Origin: CAZVLE01 sp964627855
Lineage (GTDB): Bacteria; Bacillota; Dethiobacteria; DTU022
Assembly: GCA_964627855.1 (NCBI GenBank)
Contig: CAZVLE010000056.1
Coordinates: 1-55,497, forward strand
DNA length: 55,497 nt
Reading direction: 5' to 3'
This document shows positions 1 to 8,168 of the stretch, piece after piece (the stretch's first letter is position 1; each line of letters begins with the position of its first letter). The notes under the pieces were generated by a model. It was not told the origin of the DNA. It saw nothing but the letters and a program-made list of their open reading frames with translations, and did not search any database. The position numbers and the translations under genes are program-made.

Positions 1-47
1 TGTTAAACAAAAACTCAATTTTTAATGCTTTGCGAAAGGAAAAATCA

Positions 48-548
48 ATGATCAATAGGCTTGAAAAGTTTGTCCAGGGCCTGACCTGGCGAACTGCGCA
101 GGTAGCCCAGGCAGCAATGGTTTTCGTCATGCTTGTGATTGTCGCCAATATACTTCTGCGTATACCCTGGAAGCCGATCGGCGGAACAGTGGAAATTGTA
201 GAGATGGGCGGGGCGGTTTTACTGGCCCTTGGCGTAGCTTACACCGCTATTATGAAAGGCCATATCATGGTCGGTGTCCTGGTAGAGCGCTTTTCACCAA
301 GGCTCAGGGGCATAAATGATATTATCGTTAACATTATAGCCCTGTTCTTTTCGTATCTGCTGGCCCGGGAACTGTTCTTTTATGCCTTTAGTATGATGGA
401 AAGGGGCTATGTTACAGGACACCTCAGGCTACCCGTTGCTCCCTCTATTTTCATGGTTGCCTTTGGTTTCGTCATGCTGGCACTGGTCCTTTTACTGGAT
501 CTAATCTACGCAGTAATTCTTGCAGTCAAGGGAAGTGAAACTGGATGA
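48..548 (+). CDS. dctQ: TRAP transporter small membrane subunit (DctQ-like)
   Basis: Small integral membrane subunit of a tripartite ATP-independent periplasmic (TRAP) transporter, which couples uptake of an organic acid to an ion gradient together with a large permease and an extracytoplasmic binding protein. The 166-residue product has four hydrophobic segments (about residues 13-36, 48-70, 85-108 and 127-155), the usual DctQ topology. The ATG at 48 is preferred over a TTG at 30 because AGGA at 37-40 sits 7 nt upstream of it. It overlaps the next gene by 4 nt (ATGA), so the two are translationally coupled. The binding protein (DctP) is not in the window and probably lies just upstream. The substrate cannot be read from the membrane subunits. 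Confidence 0.9.
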   Translation: MINRLEKFVQGLTWRTAQVAQAAMVFVMLVIVANILLRIPWKPIGGTVEIVEMGGAVLLALGVAYTAIMKGHIMVGVLVERFSPRLRGINDIIVNIIALFFSYLLARELFFYAFSMMERGYVTGHLRLPVAPSIFMVAFGFVMLALVLLLDLIYAVILAVKGSETG

Positions 549-1849
549 CCCCTGTACAAATTGGCCTCCTCTCAATCGTCTTGATCTTTATCCTGCTCTT
601 TGCCCGCATGCCGGTTGCCTATGTAATGCTGGTGGTTGGGATGTCCGGTTTTGCCATTATTAGAACTCCTGATGCTATGTTTTCCGTCGCCTCACAAACT
701 ATCTACAATACTTTTGCCTCATATTCTTTGCTGGTAATTCCCATGTTCGTCTGGATGGGCTACATCGCTTTCTATTCCGGCTTGAGTTCGCGTATTTACG
801 ATGCCGCTTATAAAGTAATGGGCGGTCTGCAGGCGGGTCTCTCACTGGCCACGATCATGGCCTGCGCTGCCTTCGGGGCTATCTGCGGTTCTACCACGGC
901 AACTGCGGCAACCATGAGCACTGTTGCCCTGCCTGAATTTAAGAAATACCATTACCTTCGCTCTCATGCCACGGCAACAATTGCTGCAGCAGCAATCCTG
1001 GGGGTAATGATTCCTCCCAGTGTCATTTTCATCCTTTACGGCATATCAGCCCAGGAGTCAATCCGCAAACTCTTCTTAGCCGGTATTTTCCCGGGGCTTC
1101 TCCTGACAGGGTTGTTTATGCTTGCCGCTTACCTTCAGGCAGTCCGCAACCCCGATCTGGCACCGTCCGGACCACAGGTGCCCTGGGGCGAAAAAATCAG
1201 GGCGGTCTTAAGCGGGGGGGTTGAGGTCATCATCATATTTATCGCCGTGATGGGCGGCCTCTTCGCCGGAATCTTTACACCGACAGAAGCAGGGGCAGTA
1301 GGAGCTTTTTCAACGCTTGTTGTTGCCCTGGTAAGGCGTAAACTGAGTTGGAGAAATTTTCTCAGGTCGCTGGCCGATTCTGTGCGAATTTCAGCGATGA
1401 TCATGTTCCTCGTAGCAGCAGCTTCTATCTACGGCCGTTTTCTGGCCGTAACCGGATTACCCACCGGCCTGGCCACCTGGGCAGTTCAGCTACCGCTGCC
1501 TCCCGTTGCTATTCTGGCAATAGTCCTCTTTATTTACCTGATTCTCGGTTTTTTCATTGATGCCCTGGCCCTGATTCTTCTAACAGTACCAATATTCTAC
1601 CCGGTTGCTGTTGAAATTGGTTATGATCCAATCTGGTTTGGCGTCATTATTGTGCTTGCTCTCGGGATGGGAGTAATAACTCCCCCGGTAGGAGCCAATG
1701 TTTATGTTGTCGCCGGTGTAGACCAGGAGACGCCGGTCATGGAAATATTCCGCGGTGTAGGCTGGTATTTGCTGGCAATTATTGCCTGCATTATCTTCTT
1801 GATCATTTTTCCCCAGATTGCCCTTTATTTGCCCGATTTATTAAAGTAG
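545..1849 (+). CDS. dctM: TRAP transporter large permease (DctM-like)
   Basis: Large transport subunit of the TRAP system, 434 residues with about 12 hydrophobic segments, matching the usual 425-440 residue DctM length. Family-typical stretches are visible: a Gly/Ala/Thr-rich segment ICGSTTATAATM near residue 115, the MIPPSVIFILYG motif near residue 157, the FTPTEAGAVGA motif near residue 240, and GVITPPVGANVYV near residue 377. These four are conserved in the ion transporter superfamily fold of DctM. The start overlaps the stop of the small subunit. Downstream there is a roughly 100-nt spacer before an unrelated promoter, so this is probably the last gene of its operon. Confidence 0.96.
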   Translation: MTPVQIGLLSIVLIFILLFARMPVAYVMLVVGMSGFAIIRTPDAMFSVASQTIYNTFASYSLLVIPMFVWMGYIAFYSGLSSRIYDAAYKVMGGLQAGLSLATIMACAAFGAICGSTTATAATMSTVALPEFKKYHYLRSHATATIAAAAILGVMIPPSVIFILYGISAQESIRKLFLAGIFPGLLLTGLFMLAAYLQAVRNPDLAPSGPQVPWGEKIRAVLSGGVEVIIIFIAVMGGLFAGIFTPTEAGAVGAFSTLVVALVRRKLSWRNFLRSLADSVRISAMIMFLVAAASIYGRFLAVTGLPTGLATWAVQLPLPPVAILAIVLFIYLILGFFIDALALILLTVPIFYPVAVEIGYDPIWFGVIIVLALGMGVITPPVGANVYVVAGVDQETPVMEIFRGVGWYLLAIIACIIFLIIFPQIALYLPDLLK

Positions 1850-1953
1850 CTCCTCTTTGAAATCAGCTCAGCAGGCAAGACCCGTTTTCTGGCCGCTAAT
1901 AAAGCTATCATGGGATATTAAAGCAGCCTCTCCTTTGACACAAAGCAAAACGC

Positions 1954-1982
1954 TTGACGAGAACCTTTCAATAATATAATAT
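1954..1982 (+). promoter_or_regulatory. SigA-type promoter ahead of the c-di-GMP riboswitch
   Basis: TTGACG at 1954-1959 is followed by overlapping -10 candidates: TATAAT at 1975-1980 (15-nt spacer) and TAATAT at 1977-1982 (17-nt spacer). The predicted start near 1990 would make the riboswitch the beginning of the transcript. Together with the riboswitch it fills the 306-nt gap between the TRAP permease and the lipoprotein. Confidence 0.6.
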
Positions 1983-2002
1983 TTTGGAAAATCGTTCTAT
2001 GC

Positions 2003-2097
2003 AGCTCAAACGACAAGGGCAAAGTTGCTGAAAAGCAGCGGCGCAAAGCCACAGGATCTAAGGTTCAAAAAGAGCTATGATAGCCTGGCTGCCGAAA
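2003..2097 (+). promoter_or_regulatory. Cyclic di-GMP-I (GEMM) riboswitch
   Basis: The stretch carries the hallmark blocks of the GEMM-I aptamer in order: AGGGCAAA at 2016-2023, a GAAA tetraloop capping a GTTGCT/AGCAGC hairpin (2024-2038), the GCGCAAAGCCAC block at 2041-2052, and, after a second variable hairpin, TAGCCTGGCTGCCGAA at 2081-2096, which matches the GGTAGCCGGGTTACCGA-type 3' block. A run of seven T follows at 2102-2108, so ligand binding may act by transcription termination or antitermination. It directly precedes the repeat lipoprotein, a typical target class (surface proteins and adhesins) for this riboswitch. An Infernal search with Rfam RF01051 would settle it. Confidence 0.9.
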
Positions 2098-2155
2098 AGA
2101 GTTTTTTTATTTGCCAGCATGTTTTCAAGCGGTTAAAAGAAAAGGGGAAATGAAA

Positions 2156-4210
2156 ATGCGAAAATATCTGTTATTGCTAAACTGCCTCGCTCTTTTGGTA
2201 ATCCTTTCTCTGACAAGCGGGTGCGCTAAAGACGATCACCTGCCTGCTGTCAGCCTCTCCTCTCCCGGCGACGGCAGCATGGTTGATTCGCTAATGCCGA
2301 CCCTGATCTGGGGTGGTCCAGCCGATGCTTCCTACCGGTTACTCGTTGCTACTGACAGTAATTTTCAGAATCTGGCTCTCGATGCAAGCAACCTCGTTGA
2401 AACCAGCTACACCATTCCGGAAGATAAGCTGGAAGAAGGCAGGAGCTATTTTTGGAAAGTACTTGCCATAGCCGATGATAGCGGAACATGGTCGGCACCA
2501 TGGGAATTTCGCACCCCGGGCACAGATGAACCTACCGGCTTTGGAAGCCTCAAGGTAAACGCTGCCCTAGATGGGGTTCTCTGGGACGGCAATGTCAACT
2601 TCCAGATCAGCGGACCCTTTGCCGGCGTAGAAGAGTCTGTGCCAATCAGTCATGAAGACGTGCCTGCCGGTTTATATACCATAACTTATAACAGTGGGGG
2701 TCCGGCCAATACCCTTCTTACAGCTATTGAGCCGGCACCGGCTCTGGAATTGAACGATGGAGAAGCGTTAGATTTTCTTCTTCATTTTCACTCTAACACC
2801 ACAGCCGCTATTAAAATAAACGCTACCCTCGATGGGCAACCATGGTCCGGGGAATTACGCTACAAGATTTCCGGACCCTTTAAAGACGCCGACTATATTG
2901 TGCCCCAAACAATCAGTAATTTACCCGCAGGCCAGTATACCCTATCTTACCGGGATGGAGGTCCGGAAGGGGCAGCACTACAAAGTATATCGCCTTCATC
3001 AGTGCAAAAGGTAACTATTGGTGAAGTGATAACTTTTACTTTTAACTTTTCTTCAAGCGAGCAATCTGAGCTGCTTGTCAATGCCAAGCTAAACGGCGCC
3101 ACTTGGACCGGGCCTGTAGAGTTTTCTATTCAAGGGCCTGTTTCGGGCACCTATAAAAACATGCCCCTTGATCTAAAAGATATTCCTCCCGGGAAATATA
3201 CTATCAGCTACAAATCCGGCGGCCCGGCAGGGGCAAAACTGAGAAACATCTCTCCCTCTGAAACGATCGAAATAGGAAAGGGCCGTTCGGGAAGTTTTGT
3301 CTTAAACTTTTCAACCGGAGAAGAAGCAGCAGGTACTGTAGAGGTAAAAGCAACCCTGAACGGGACGGCATGGTCAGGGCCCCTGAACTTCAAAGTTCTC
3401 GGTCCGTTAGAATTCAGCGATCACCAGGTCCCCCGCACCTATAAAGAGTTACCCCTCGGAGAATACACGATATCTTTTAAGGGCGGCGGCCCACAAAATG
3501 CCTCGCTGGCCAGCATCACACCAGCGCCAACTCAGCAGCTTAAAAAAGATCAGACTCTAGTCTACTACCTCAACTTTGTAGAAAACACCAGTAAAGGGAA
3601 AATAACCGTCAAAGCAACCCTTGACGGTCAGCCATGGGAAACAGCGATGGGGTCGGGGACAATCAGCTACTCCTTGAGCGGTCCTGCCTACGATGCTCAC
3701 AATGCCATTCCGGGCTCATTTGACAAAATGCCACCCGGTGTTTATACCCTTAACCTGAATTCCGGTGGTCCGATCGGCGCTGTTCTGACCGGAATTTCTC
3801 CAGCACCAACGATGACACTTGAATCAGGCGGCTCCACAACTTTTACTCTTAACTTCAGCGAACAGGCCAAGGGTAATGTATCGGTTGTAGCCACCATCGA
3901 TGATGAACCCTGGTCAGGTCAGGTTAATTACATATTGCAGGGACCCTATGTAGAATCAGGCAGTTCCGTACCGGCCAGTTTTAGCAATGCTCCACCGGGC
4001 CAGTATTCAGTACAATACGATTCAGGTGGACCGCCGCAGTGTAAATACATTGGCATTTCGCCATCATCGAAGAACCTGACCCCGGGTGGTTCGGTTCAGT
4101 TTACCATTAAATTTAAATTCCAGAGTGGAATTTTACCGGATCCTGAACCAATGCCCGGGCCAATTCCCGAACCGGAACCAGAACCGATACCCGGACCCCT
4201 GCTAGATTAA
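2156..4210 (+). CDS. Repeat-rich surface lipoprotein under c-di-GMP riboswitch
   Basis: A 684-residue secreted lipoprotein. The N-terminus is a lipoprotein signal peptide with lipobox LTSGC, so it is predicted to be anchored to the membrane exterior. Residues of about 30-125 resemble a fibronectin type III-like domain (motifs LIWGGPADASYRLLVA and SYFWKV). Six tandem units of about 85-95 residues follow (nt 2550-4130), each with the pattern V.A.LDG..W.G...Y.I.GP......VP......P.G.YT..Y.SGGP......ISP. The C-terminus is rich in Pro and Glu (PEPMPGP type), like a wall-spanning or spacer segment. The ATG at 2156 has GGGG at an 8-nt spacing; the ATG at 2150 is only 2 nt from it. The position behind the c-di-GMP-I riboswitch suggests a role in attachment or biofilm. 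No catalytic motif was recognised. Confidence 0.85.
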   Translation: MRKYLLLLNCLALLVILSLTSGCAKDDHLPAVSLSSPGDGSMVDSLMPTLIWGGPADASYRLLVATDSNFQNLALDASNLVETSYTIPEDKLEEGRSYFWKVLAIADDSGTWSAPWEFRTPGTDEPTGFGSLKVNAALDGVLWDGNVNFQISGPFAGVEESVPISHEDVPAGLYTITYNSGGPANTLLTAIEPAPALELNDGEALDFLLHFHSNTTAAIKINATLDGQPWSGELRYKISGPFKDADYIVPQTISNLPAGQYTLSYRDGGPEGAALQSISPSSVQKVTIGEVITFTFNFSSSEQSELLVNAKLNGATWTGPVEFSIQGPVSGTYKNMPLDLKDIPPGKYTISYKSGGPAGAKLRNISPSETIEIGKGRSGSFVLNFSTGEEAAGTVEVKATLNGTAWSGPLNFKVLGPLEFSDHQVPRTYKELPLGEYTISFKGGGPQNASLASITPAPTQQLKKDQTLVYYLNFVENTSKGKITVKATLDGQPWETAMGSGTISYSLSGPAYDAHNAIPGSFDKMPPGVYTLNLNSGGPIGAVLTGISPAPTMTLESGGSTTFTLNFSEQAKGNVSVVATIDDEPWSGQVNYILQGPYVESGSSVPASFSNAPPGQYSVQYDSGGPPQCKYIGISPSSKNLTPGGSVQFTIKFKFQSGILPDPEPMPGPIPEPEPEPIPGPLLD

Positions 4211-4291
4211 ATGGCAGGTGGCGCTCTTTCAGGGAAAGGGCTAACGATTTATGCTAGACATTTTTACCGGCAATGATTGTTTTTAAGGCAG

Positions 4292-4336
4292 AAAGCCACC
4301 GGCTGAAAAAATAACCCTTCGGCCTGTGGCTTTTTC
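4292..4336 (+). terminator. Rho-independent terminator after the lipoprotein gene
   Basis: AAAGCCACCGGC at 4292-4303 pairs with GCCTGTGGCTTT at 4322-4333 with one mismatch, followed by a T-run (4330-4335). It lies about 80 nt past the lipoprotein stop codon. Confidence 0.75.
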
Positions 4337-4392
4337 TGTGCTATAATAACGGCAAGTTTTCACTAAATCAGTGACCGCAGGGGCCAAGAACA

Positions 4393-6129
4393 ATGAAACC
4401 TTTAAAAGAATTACTTTACCCGGAAAAAAAGGCCGGTTACTTTGACAAAACCGAATCCCGCTACTTCCGGGTAGCCGATTACACCAAATGGCTGCTCTTT
4501 AGAATCTTGGCCCTGGCGGTAGTATGGATCTTGATTCTTATCCCTTTGATCGTTTATTTCATGCGCGTTTTTGAGGGAAGGGAAATATCTGCCGGGCAGG
4601 CAGCAGTTTTTATCGTTCAGACCCTGACAACAACCGGCTATGGAGAACTACTGCCCTTTCATTCATTCCCGATGGTTATTCTGTCAATACTTCTGATGAT
4701 ATCGGGTGTTTTCCTCATTTTCATGACCGCCGGTACATTGATGGCATCACTGGTTGAAAGCCGGGTTACTCCACGCGCTCCAACCTCTACCAGTCTGAAA
4801 GATCATGTAGTTTTTACCTCTTTCAATGAAATAGTAGCCCGAACAATAGTTTTGCTGGAATACCACCGGCTTCCCTATGTTGTTGCTACGCCTGAACAAC
4901 CCGAAGCCGTAGAATTAATGCGGGCCGGTATCAACTGCATATGCGCAGATCCCAGGTATGATATGGGTCTGAAAAAGCTAAACTCTTCAGCAGCCAAACT
5001 GATCGTGGCAACCAACCAGGACACGGATAATATTAACATTACCCTGGGTGTCTCGACATCTTCTGATACACCGATCCTGGCCATGATGGAGAATGAAAAA
5101 AGAGCAGAACTTGCCAGCGCCGCCGGAGCTCATCATGTCGTAGCGCTGGAAGAGACCCTCGGCAAACAGCTTGTCGACTGGATCTGTGCCGACGCCAGCC
5201 CGACCCGTTTTCTTGAATTGCTGAAAGTAGAAGTCTCACCGGATATAATCGCTCAGCTCAAGCCAAGCATAATTCACGTTGGTTTCAACAGCGAGTTTTG
5301 CGGCAAAACTATCGGTGATGCAAGGCTTCGCTCTGAAACCGGCGCAACGGTAATTGCCGTTTGGAATGAAGACGGCACCATATCAACTCCTCTTGCCACC
5401 ACCATAATAAACGAATCAACCTTGCTTGTTCTCGGACCGAGCGATAATGTCGATCGCCTGGCCGAGCTGATGGGCGGGCCGGGCCCGGGTGAGCATGTTG
5501 TGCTGATTGGCGCCGGTAGAGTGGGACAAGAGGCAGGCAAAAGGTTAAACAACAGTGGCATTAAACCCTGCGTTGTTGATATTGCCCAGCGGCCGCTTTA
5601 CTTTAAGGGTGAATTAATTGTCGGGGATGCAACTAAACCGCATATTCTGCATGCAGTGGAAATAGAAAGGGCCAATACACTCATAGTCACCATTAACGAC
5701 GACAGCCTGAATATCTTTACTGTCCTGGCCAGCCGTTATCTTAACCCCGCTATTGATGTAATGGCCAGGGCTGTGCATGTTGATGCTGTAGATCGGCTCC
5801 ACCAGGCCGGGGCCAATCACGTTCTTTCAGAGTCTATTTTGGGTTTCCAGCTGCTGCAGATCGCCATGGTTGAAATGGGCGTCTTACCAAAGGTTCCCGA
5901 TTATGTGGTCCGTGAGGTATTCTGGCAGGGAGAGTCGATCACTATCGGTAAACTGACCCAGGAGCATGCCGCCAAATTCAAAATAATTTGTGCTGTAAAA
6001 AATGAAACAGCCATGAGACCAACCCTTAATTATACTTTGAGCAGGGGAGACCGCCTGGTCGTTTTAGGCCCGCCGGCTAATATAGATCATATCTTTAACC
6101 ACGTAGAAGCCGTGCCTGCGTCTGATTAG
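4393..6129 (+). CDS. Two-TM potassium channel with two RCK/TrkA domains
   Basis: Predicted ligand-gated K+ channel of the membrane, 578 residues. Two hydrophobic helices (about 33-57 and 91-118) flank a pore loop with the selectivity filter TTTGYGE at residues 79-85. Two cytoplasmic RCK (TrkA-N/TrkA-C) units follow: the first near residues 133-345, the second near 365-578. The second has a proper dinucleotide-binding motif (VLIGAGRVGQEAG). The first has FTSFNEIVART at that place and lacks the glycines, so it probably does not bind nucleotide. This domain order is that of GsuK/MthK-like channels with tandem RCK domains. It stands alone as a single-gene unit, convergent with the cupin gene. Confidence 0.9.
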   Translation: MKPLKELLYPEKKAGYFDKTESRYFRVADYTKWLLFRILALAVVWILILIPLIVYFMRVFEGREISAGQAAVFIVQTLTTTGYGELLPFHSFPMVILSILLMISGVFLIFMTAGTLMASLVESRVTPRAPTSTSLKDHVVFTSFNEIVARTIVLLEYHRLPYVVATPEQPEAVELMRAGINCICADPRYDMGLKKLNSSAAKLIVATNQDTDNINITLGVSTSSDTPILAMMENEKRAELASAAGAHHVVALEETLGKQLVDWICADASPTRFLELLKVEVSPDIIAQLKPSIIHVGFNSEFCGKTIGDARLRSETGATVIAVWNEDGTISTPLATTIINESTLLVLGPSDNVDRLAELMGGPGPGEHVVLIGAGRVGQEAGKRLNNSGIKPCVVDIAQRPLYFKGELIVGDATKPHILHAVEIERANTLIVTINDDSLNIFTVLASRYLNPAIDVMARAVHVDAVDRLHQAGANHVLSESILGFQLLQIAMVEMGVLPKVPDYVVREVFWQGESITIGKLTQEHAAKFKIICAVKNETAMRPTLNYTLSRGDRLVVLGPPANIDHIFNHVEAVPASD

Positions 6130-6174
6130 AGAGGTTGCCCCTGGCTACAGAAAGGCTAACCCATAAATTCATCG

Positions 6175-6507
6175 TTATAGGTAGTCTTCCCGTACCGGTG
6201 AAAAAACTTCGATCAGGGTAGTATCTTCGACAACCTCTGCTCCATGTTCTACACCGGCCTTAATCGACCAACTATCCCCGGTCTTAACCTCATGCTTTTC
6301 TCCGGCAATGTCAAAAACAAGGTTGCCCGCTAAGAGGTAGCCTGTTTGTTCATAGGGATGGGAATGCAGGGGTAGCAGCGTCCCCTGATCCAGCTTAAAC
6401 TTACATAATACTGTTTTATCACCATGCACCAGCGTTTTTCTTCTTATCCCTGCAGTCATCGTGACATAATCGCCTTCAGGTTGCTTGAATAATCTGTAGT
6501 GACTCAA
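6175..6507 (-). CDS. Small cupin-domain protein
   Basis: A 110-residue single-domain cupin. The metal-binding motifs are visible: motif 1 LPLHSHPYEQTGYLLAGN (His-X-His...Glu) and motif 2 with IKAGVEHGAEVVEDT (His). Such proteins bind a divalent metal in a beta-barrel and act as small dioxygenases, isomerases or sensors; the substrate cannot be inferred. The start is a TTG at 6507-6505 with GGAGG 8 nt upstream. The gene is convergent with the K+ channel gene, 45 nt away. Confidence 0.85.
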   Translation of the reverse strand: MSHYRLFKQPEGDYVTMTAGIRRKTLVHGDKTVLCKFKLDQGTLLPLHSHPYEQTGYLLAGNLVFDIAGEKHEVKTGDSWSIKAGVEHGAEVVEDTTLIEVFSPVREDYL

Positions 6508-6665
6508 TGATACGGCCTCCTTTAATCATCCGGGTAGCTGATGTGATTTGGGAGAACTGTCAATGCCTTATTTCGACACTTATACAGTTTTACCTTTCAA
6601 ATGTTATTAATACTCCCTGCGGTTTAAGAAGGATGGTAAAATATAAGAAGGAGGTGCCCGGGCAG

Positions 6666-6845
6666 ATGAAAGCCATTGATCTTGAAATCGATGAAGTAAA
6701 AAAGAAAATTGCAGATGTAAAAAAGCGCTGGCCCTTTCACTCTCCCAAACCGGCTCTTTTTCAGGAGCTGGAAAACCTTGAGCTTGAGTTGGAGAGGCTT
6801 ACAAAGCTGAAAGAGAAACAAGCCACCAGCTCTGCCGGAGAATAA
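6666..6845 (+). CDS. Small coiled-coil hypothetical protein
   Basis: A 59-residue protein, mostly charged heptad-like helix (IDLEIDEVKKKIADVKKRW, then LFQELENLELELERL) interrupted by a short loop WPFHSPKP. The ATG at 6666 is chosen because AAGGAGG (6648-6654) lies 11 nt upstream; a longer reading to 6507 has no ribosome binding site. No function is recognised. It looks like a helical hairpin that would self-associate. It is monocistronic, followed by a 412-nt stretch without genes. Confidence 0.7.
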   Translation: MKAIDLEIDEVKKKIADVKKRWPFHSPKPALFQELENLELELERLTKLKEKQATSSAGE

Positions 6846-6940
6846 TAGCCCAATCTGAATGGCAGCTAGTGCCCTGACAACTTTTTTTGGGTATAAACTT
6901 GGTAGTTATTGCAACAACTATTTGCCTCTATCCGTTTTTT

Positions 6941-7160
6941 TAAGCCGCAAGTGAACATAAAACGAGCCGTTAGGAATTTTAGGCGAGTCATGAGCTTAAG
7001 CCGGGTCTCGGACCTCAGGAATTAAATATTTCCGCTTCAGTTTTCCTGAGGTCCGGGCCGGGGCCTGCAGACTAAGTGTCAAATGTCGAGGTTGCCCCGG
7101 GAAGCTTGCAGAAGAGCCGTGACAATTCCAGGCGAGCGATCTGAGAGCGGCGGCTTGCAA
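6941..7160. other. Structured intergenic element of unknown family
   Basis: The 412-nt gap between the coiled-coil gene and the selenoprotein gene is filled by a region with layered base pairing. Outer arms AAGCCGC (6942-6948) and GCGGCTT (7150-7156) enclose it. Inside are a 13-bp perfect stem CGGACCTCAGGAA/TTCCTGAGGTCCG (7009-7021 with 7043-7055) and a 7-bp stem CCGGGGC/GCCCCGG (7058-7064 with 7094-7100). Two imperfect direct repeats flank the central hairpins: one starting GAGCCGTTAGGAATTTTAGG at 6964 and one starting GAGCCGTGACAATTCCAGG at 7114, both continuing with GCGAG. It does not match SRP RNA, RNase P RNA, tmRNA, 6S RNA, T-box or the riboswitch classes I can recall. It could be a non-coding RNA, a leader, or an intergenic DNA repeat. 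Confidence 0.5.
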
Positions 7161-7257
7161 AAACTACAAGTAAAAAAGGGGATATAATTTATTGACAGGG
7201 CACTATCATTCAAAACTTAAGCTTTATCATCTTAATGCCACAAGGAGGATTTCACTG

Positions 7258-7719
7258 ATGGCCCAGGTAGCACTGAATACCGCAGCTCCAAATTTTACCC
7301 TGACTGACTTTCAGGGGAACCCAGTCAGCCTTACAGATTTTAAGCATGAAAAACATGTTTTGCTGGTTCTGAACCGGGGCTTTAACTGACACTTCTGCCA
7401 GAAACACCTGGCGCAGTTGCGCCGGGACTACGATCGTTTTGCAGAACATAACACAGTTATTATTTCTGTGGGCCCTGAAAATGCCAGTGAATTTGAAGAA
7501 TACTGGATAAAAAATGACCTGCCCTTCATCGGCCTGCCCGATGAAAATCATACAGTTCTGAAACGTTACGGGCAGGAAGTGAAACTCTTCAAACTCGGCC
7601 GCCAGCCGGCCCAGATGATCATCGACAAAGAGGGCTTGCTTCGTTATGTTCACTACGGGCACTCAATGAATGATATACCAAGTAACGCAGAGATGCTGAA
7701 GCTGCTGGAGAGTCTCTAA
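7258..7719 (+). CDS. Selenocysteine-containing peroxiredoxin-like protein
   Basis: A thioredoxin-fold peroxiredoxin (AhpC/TSA family), 153 residues, reading through an in-frame TGA at 7387-7389 as selenocysteine 44. The active site reads RGFN-U-HFCQKH, where family members carry RGFxCPFCRRH, so Sec replaces the first Cys of the CxxC motif and Cys47 is the resolving residue. The sequence continues in frame without a break (AQLRRDYDRF, ISVGPENASEF, GQEVKLFKLGRQPAQ, RYVHYGHSMNDIPSN), which argues against a pseudogene. The ATG at 7258 has AAGGAGG 9 nt upstream. A SECIS-like hairpin starts 18 nt after the UGA. Likely role: reduction of peroxides or disulfides in the cytoplasm. The Sec insertion genes selA, selB, selC and selD are not in the window. 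Confidence 0.88.
7387..7425 (+). promoter_or_regulatory. UGA-Sec codon with bacterial SECIS-like hairpin
   Basis: The UGA at 7387-7389 is followed by a 7-bp stem CTGGCGC (7408-7414) with GCGCCGG (7419-7425) closing an AGTT tetraloop. An apical loop containing GU, 16-37 nt after the UGA and inside the coding region, is the known layout of bacterial SECIS elements bound by SelB. bSECISearch or a SelB-binding test would check it. Confidence 0.7.
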
Positions 7720-7887
7720 GCCTATCTTAACTGATCCAGATAATAGCTTTTCTTTTCATCTCACAGGAACCTTTGCTGCTGCAAGTTTTCATTTTTTAGT
7801 TAATTAAGAAGGAATATCCTTTTTGCCAGCGAATGATAGACATTAACGGGAAATAATAACGATCAAACCCGGGGAGGGGGGATTATC

Positions 7888-8085
7888 TTGAAACCCAAGG
7901 TAGTTGTAATCCTGATTTTATTGATTCTTTTCTTGATAATACTCGTTCAGAATACACACGTGGTCGACCTGAACCTGTTATTCTGGACCATATCAATGTC
8001 CCAGATTATCCTCATTGCTTTCGTCTTGCTGGGGGGGTTCGTAATAGGTTACCTGACAGCAAAACTAACGGCCAGAAGCAATTGA
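7888..8085 (+). CDS. LapA-domain (DUF1049-like) small membrane protein
   Basis: A 65-residue protein with two transmembrane helices (about 4-24 and 36-59), the short QNTHVVDLNLLFW strand motif between them and a basic tail. This arrangement is typical of the LapA family (lipopolysaccharide assembly protein A domain), common in Firmicutes too, where the role is unclear. The start is TTG at 7888 with GGGAGG about 10 nt upstream; the LapA match supports the frame. It is monocistronic, with no visible terminator before the next short gene. Confidence 0.75.
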   Translation: MKPKVVVILILLILFLIILVQNTHVVDLNLLFWTISMSQIILIAFVLLGGFVIGYLTAKLTARSN

Positions 8086-8168
8086 CAGGACAAATATTAA
8101 TACTCACCATAAAACCTGGTGAAACAGGCTTTGCTTACAGATTAAAATAAAGAACGAAGTGGTACTTC

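Noticed and set aside
7387..7389. Peroxiredoxin gene as a nonsense-interrupted pseudogene
   Set aside because: The TGA replaces exactly the active-site cysteine, the following frame is conserved and a SECIS-like hairpin follows, so selenocysteine is the simpler explanation.
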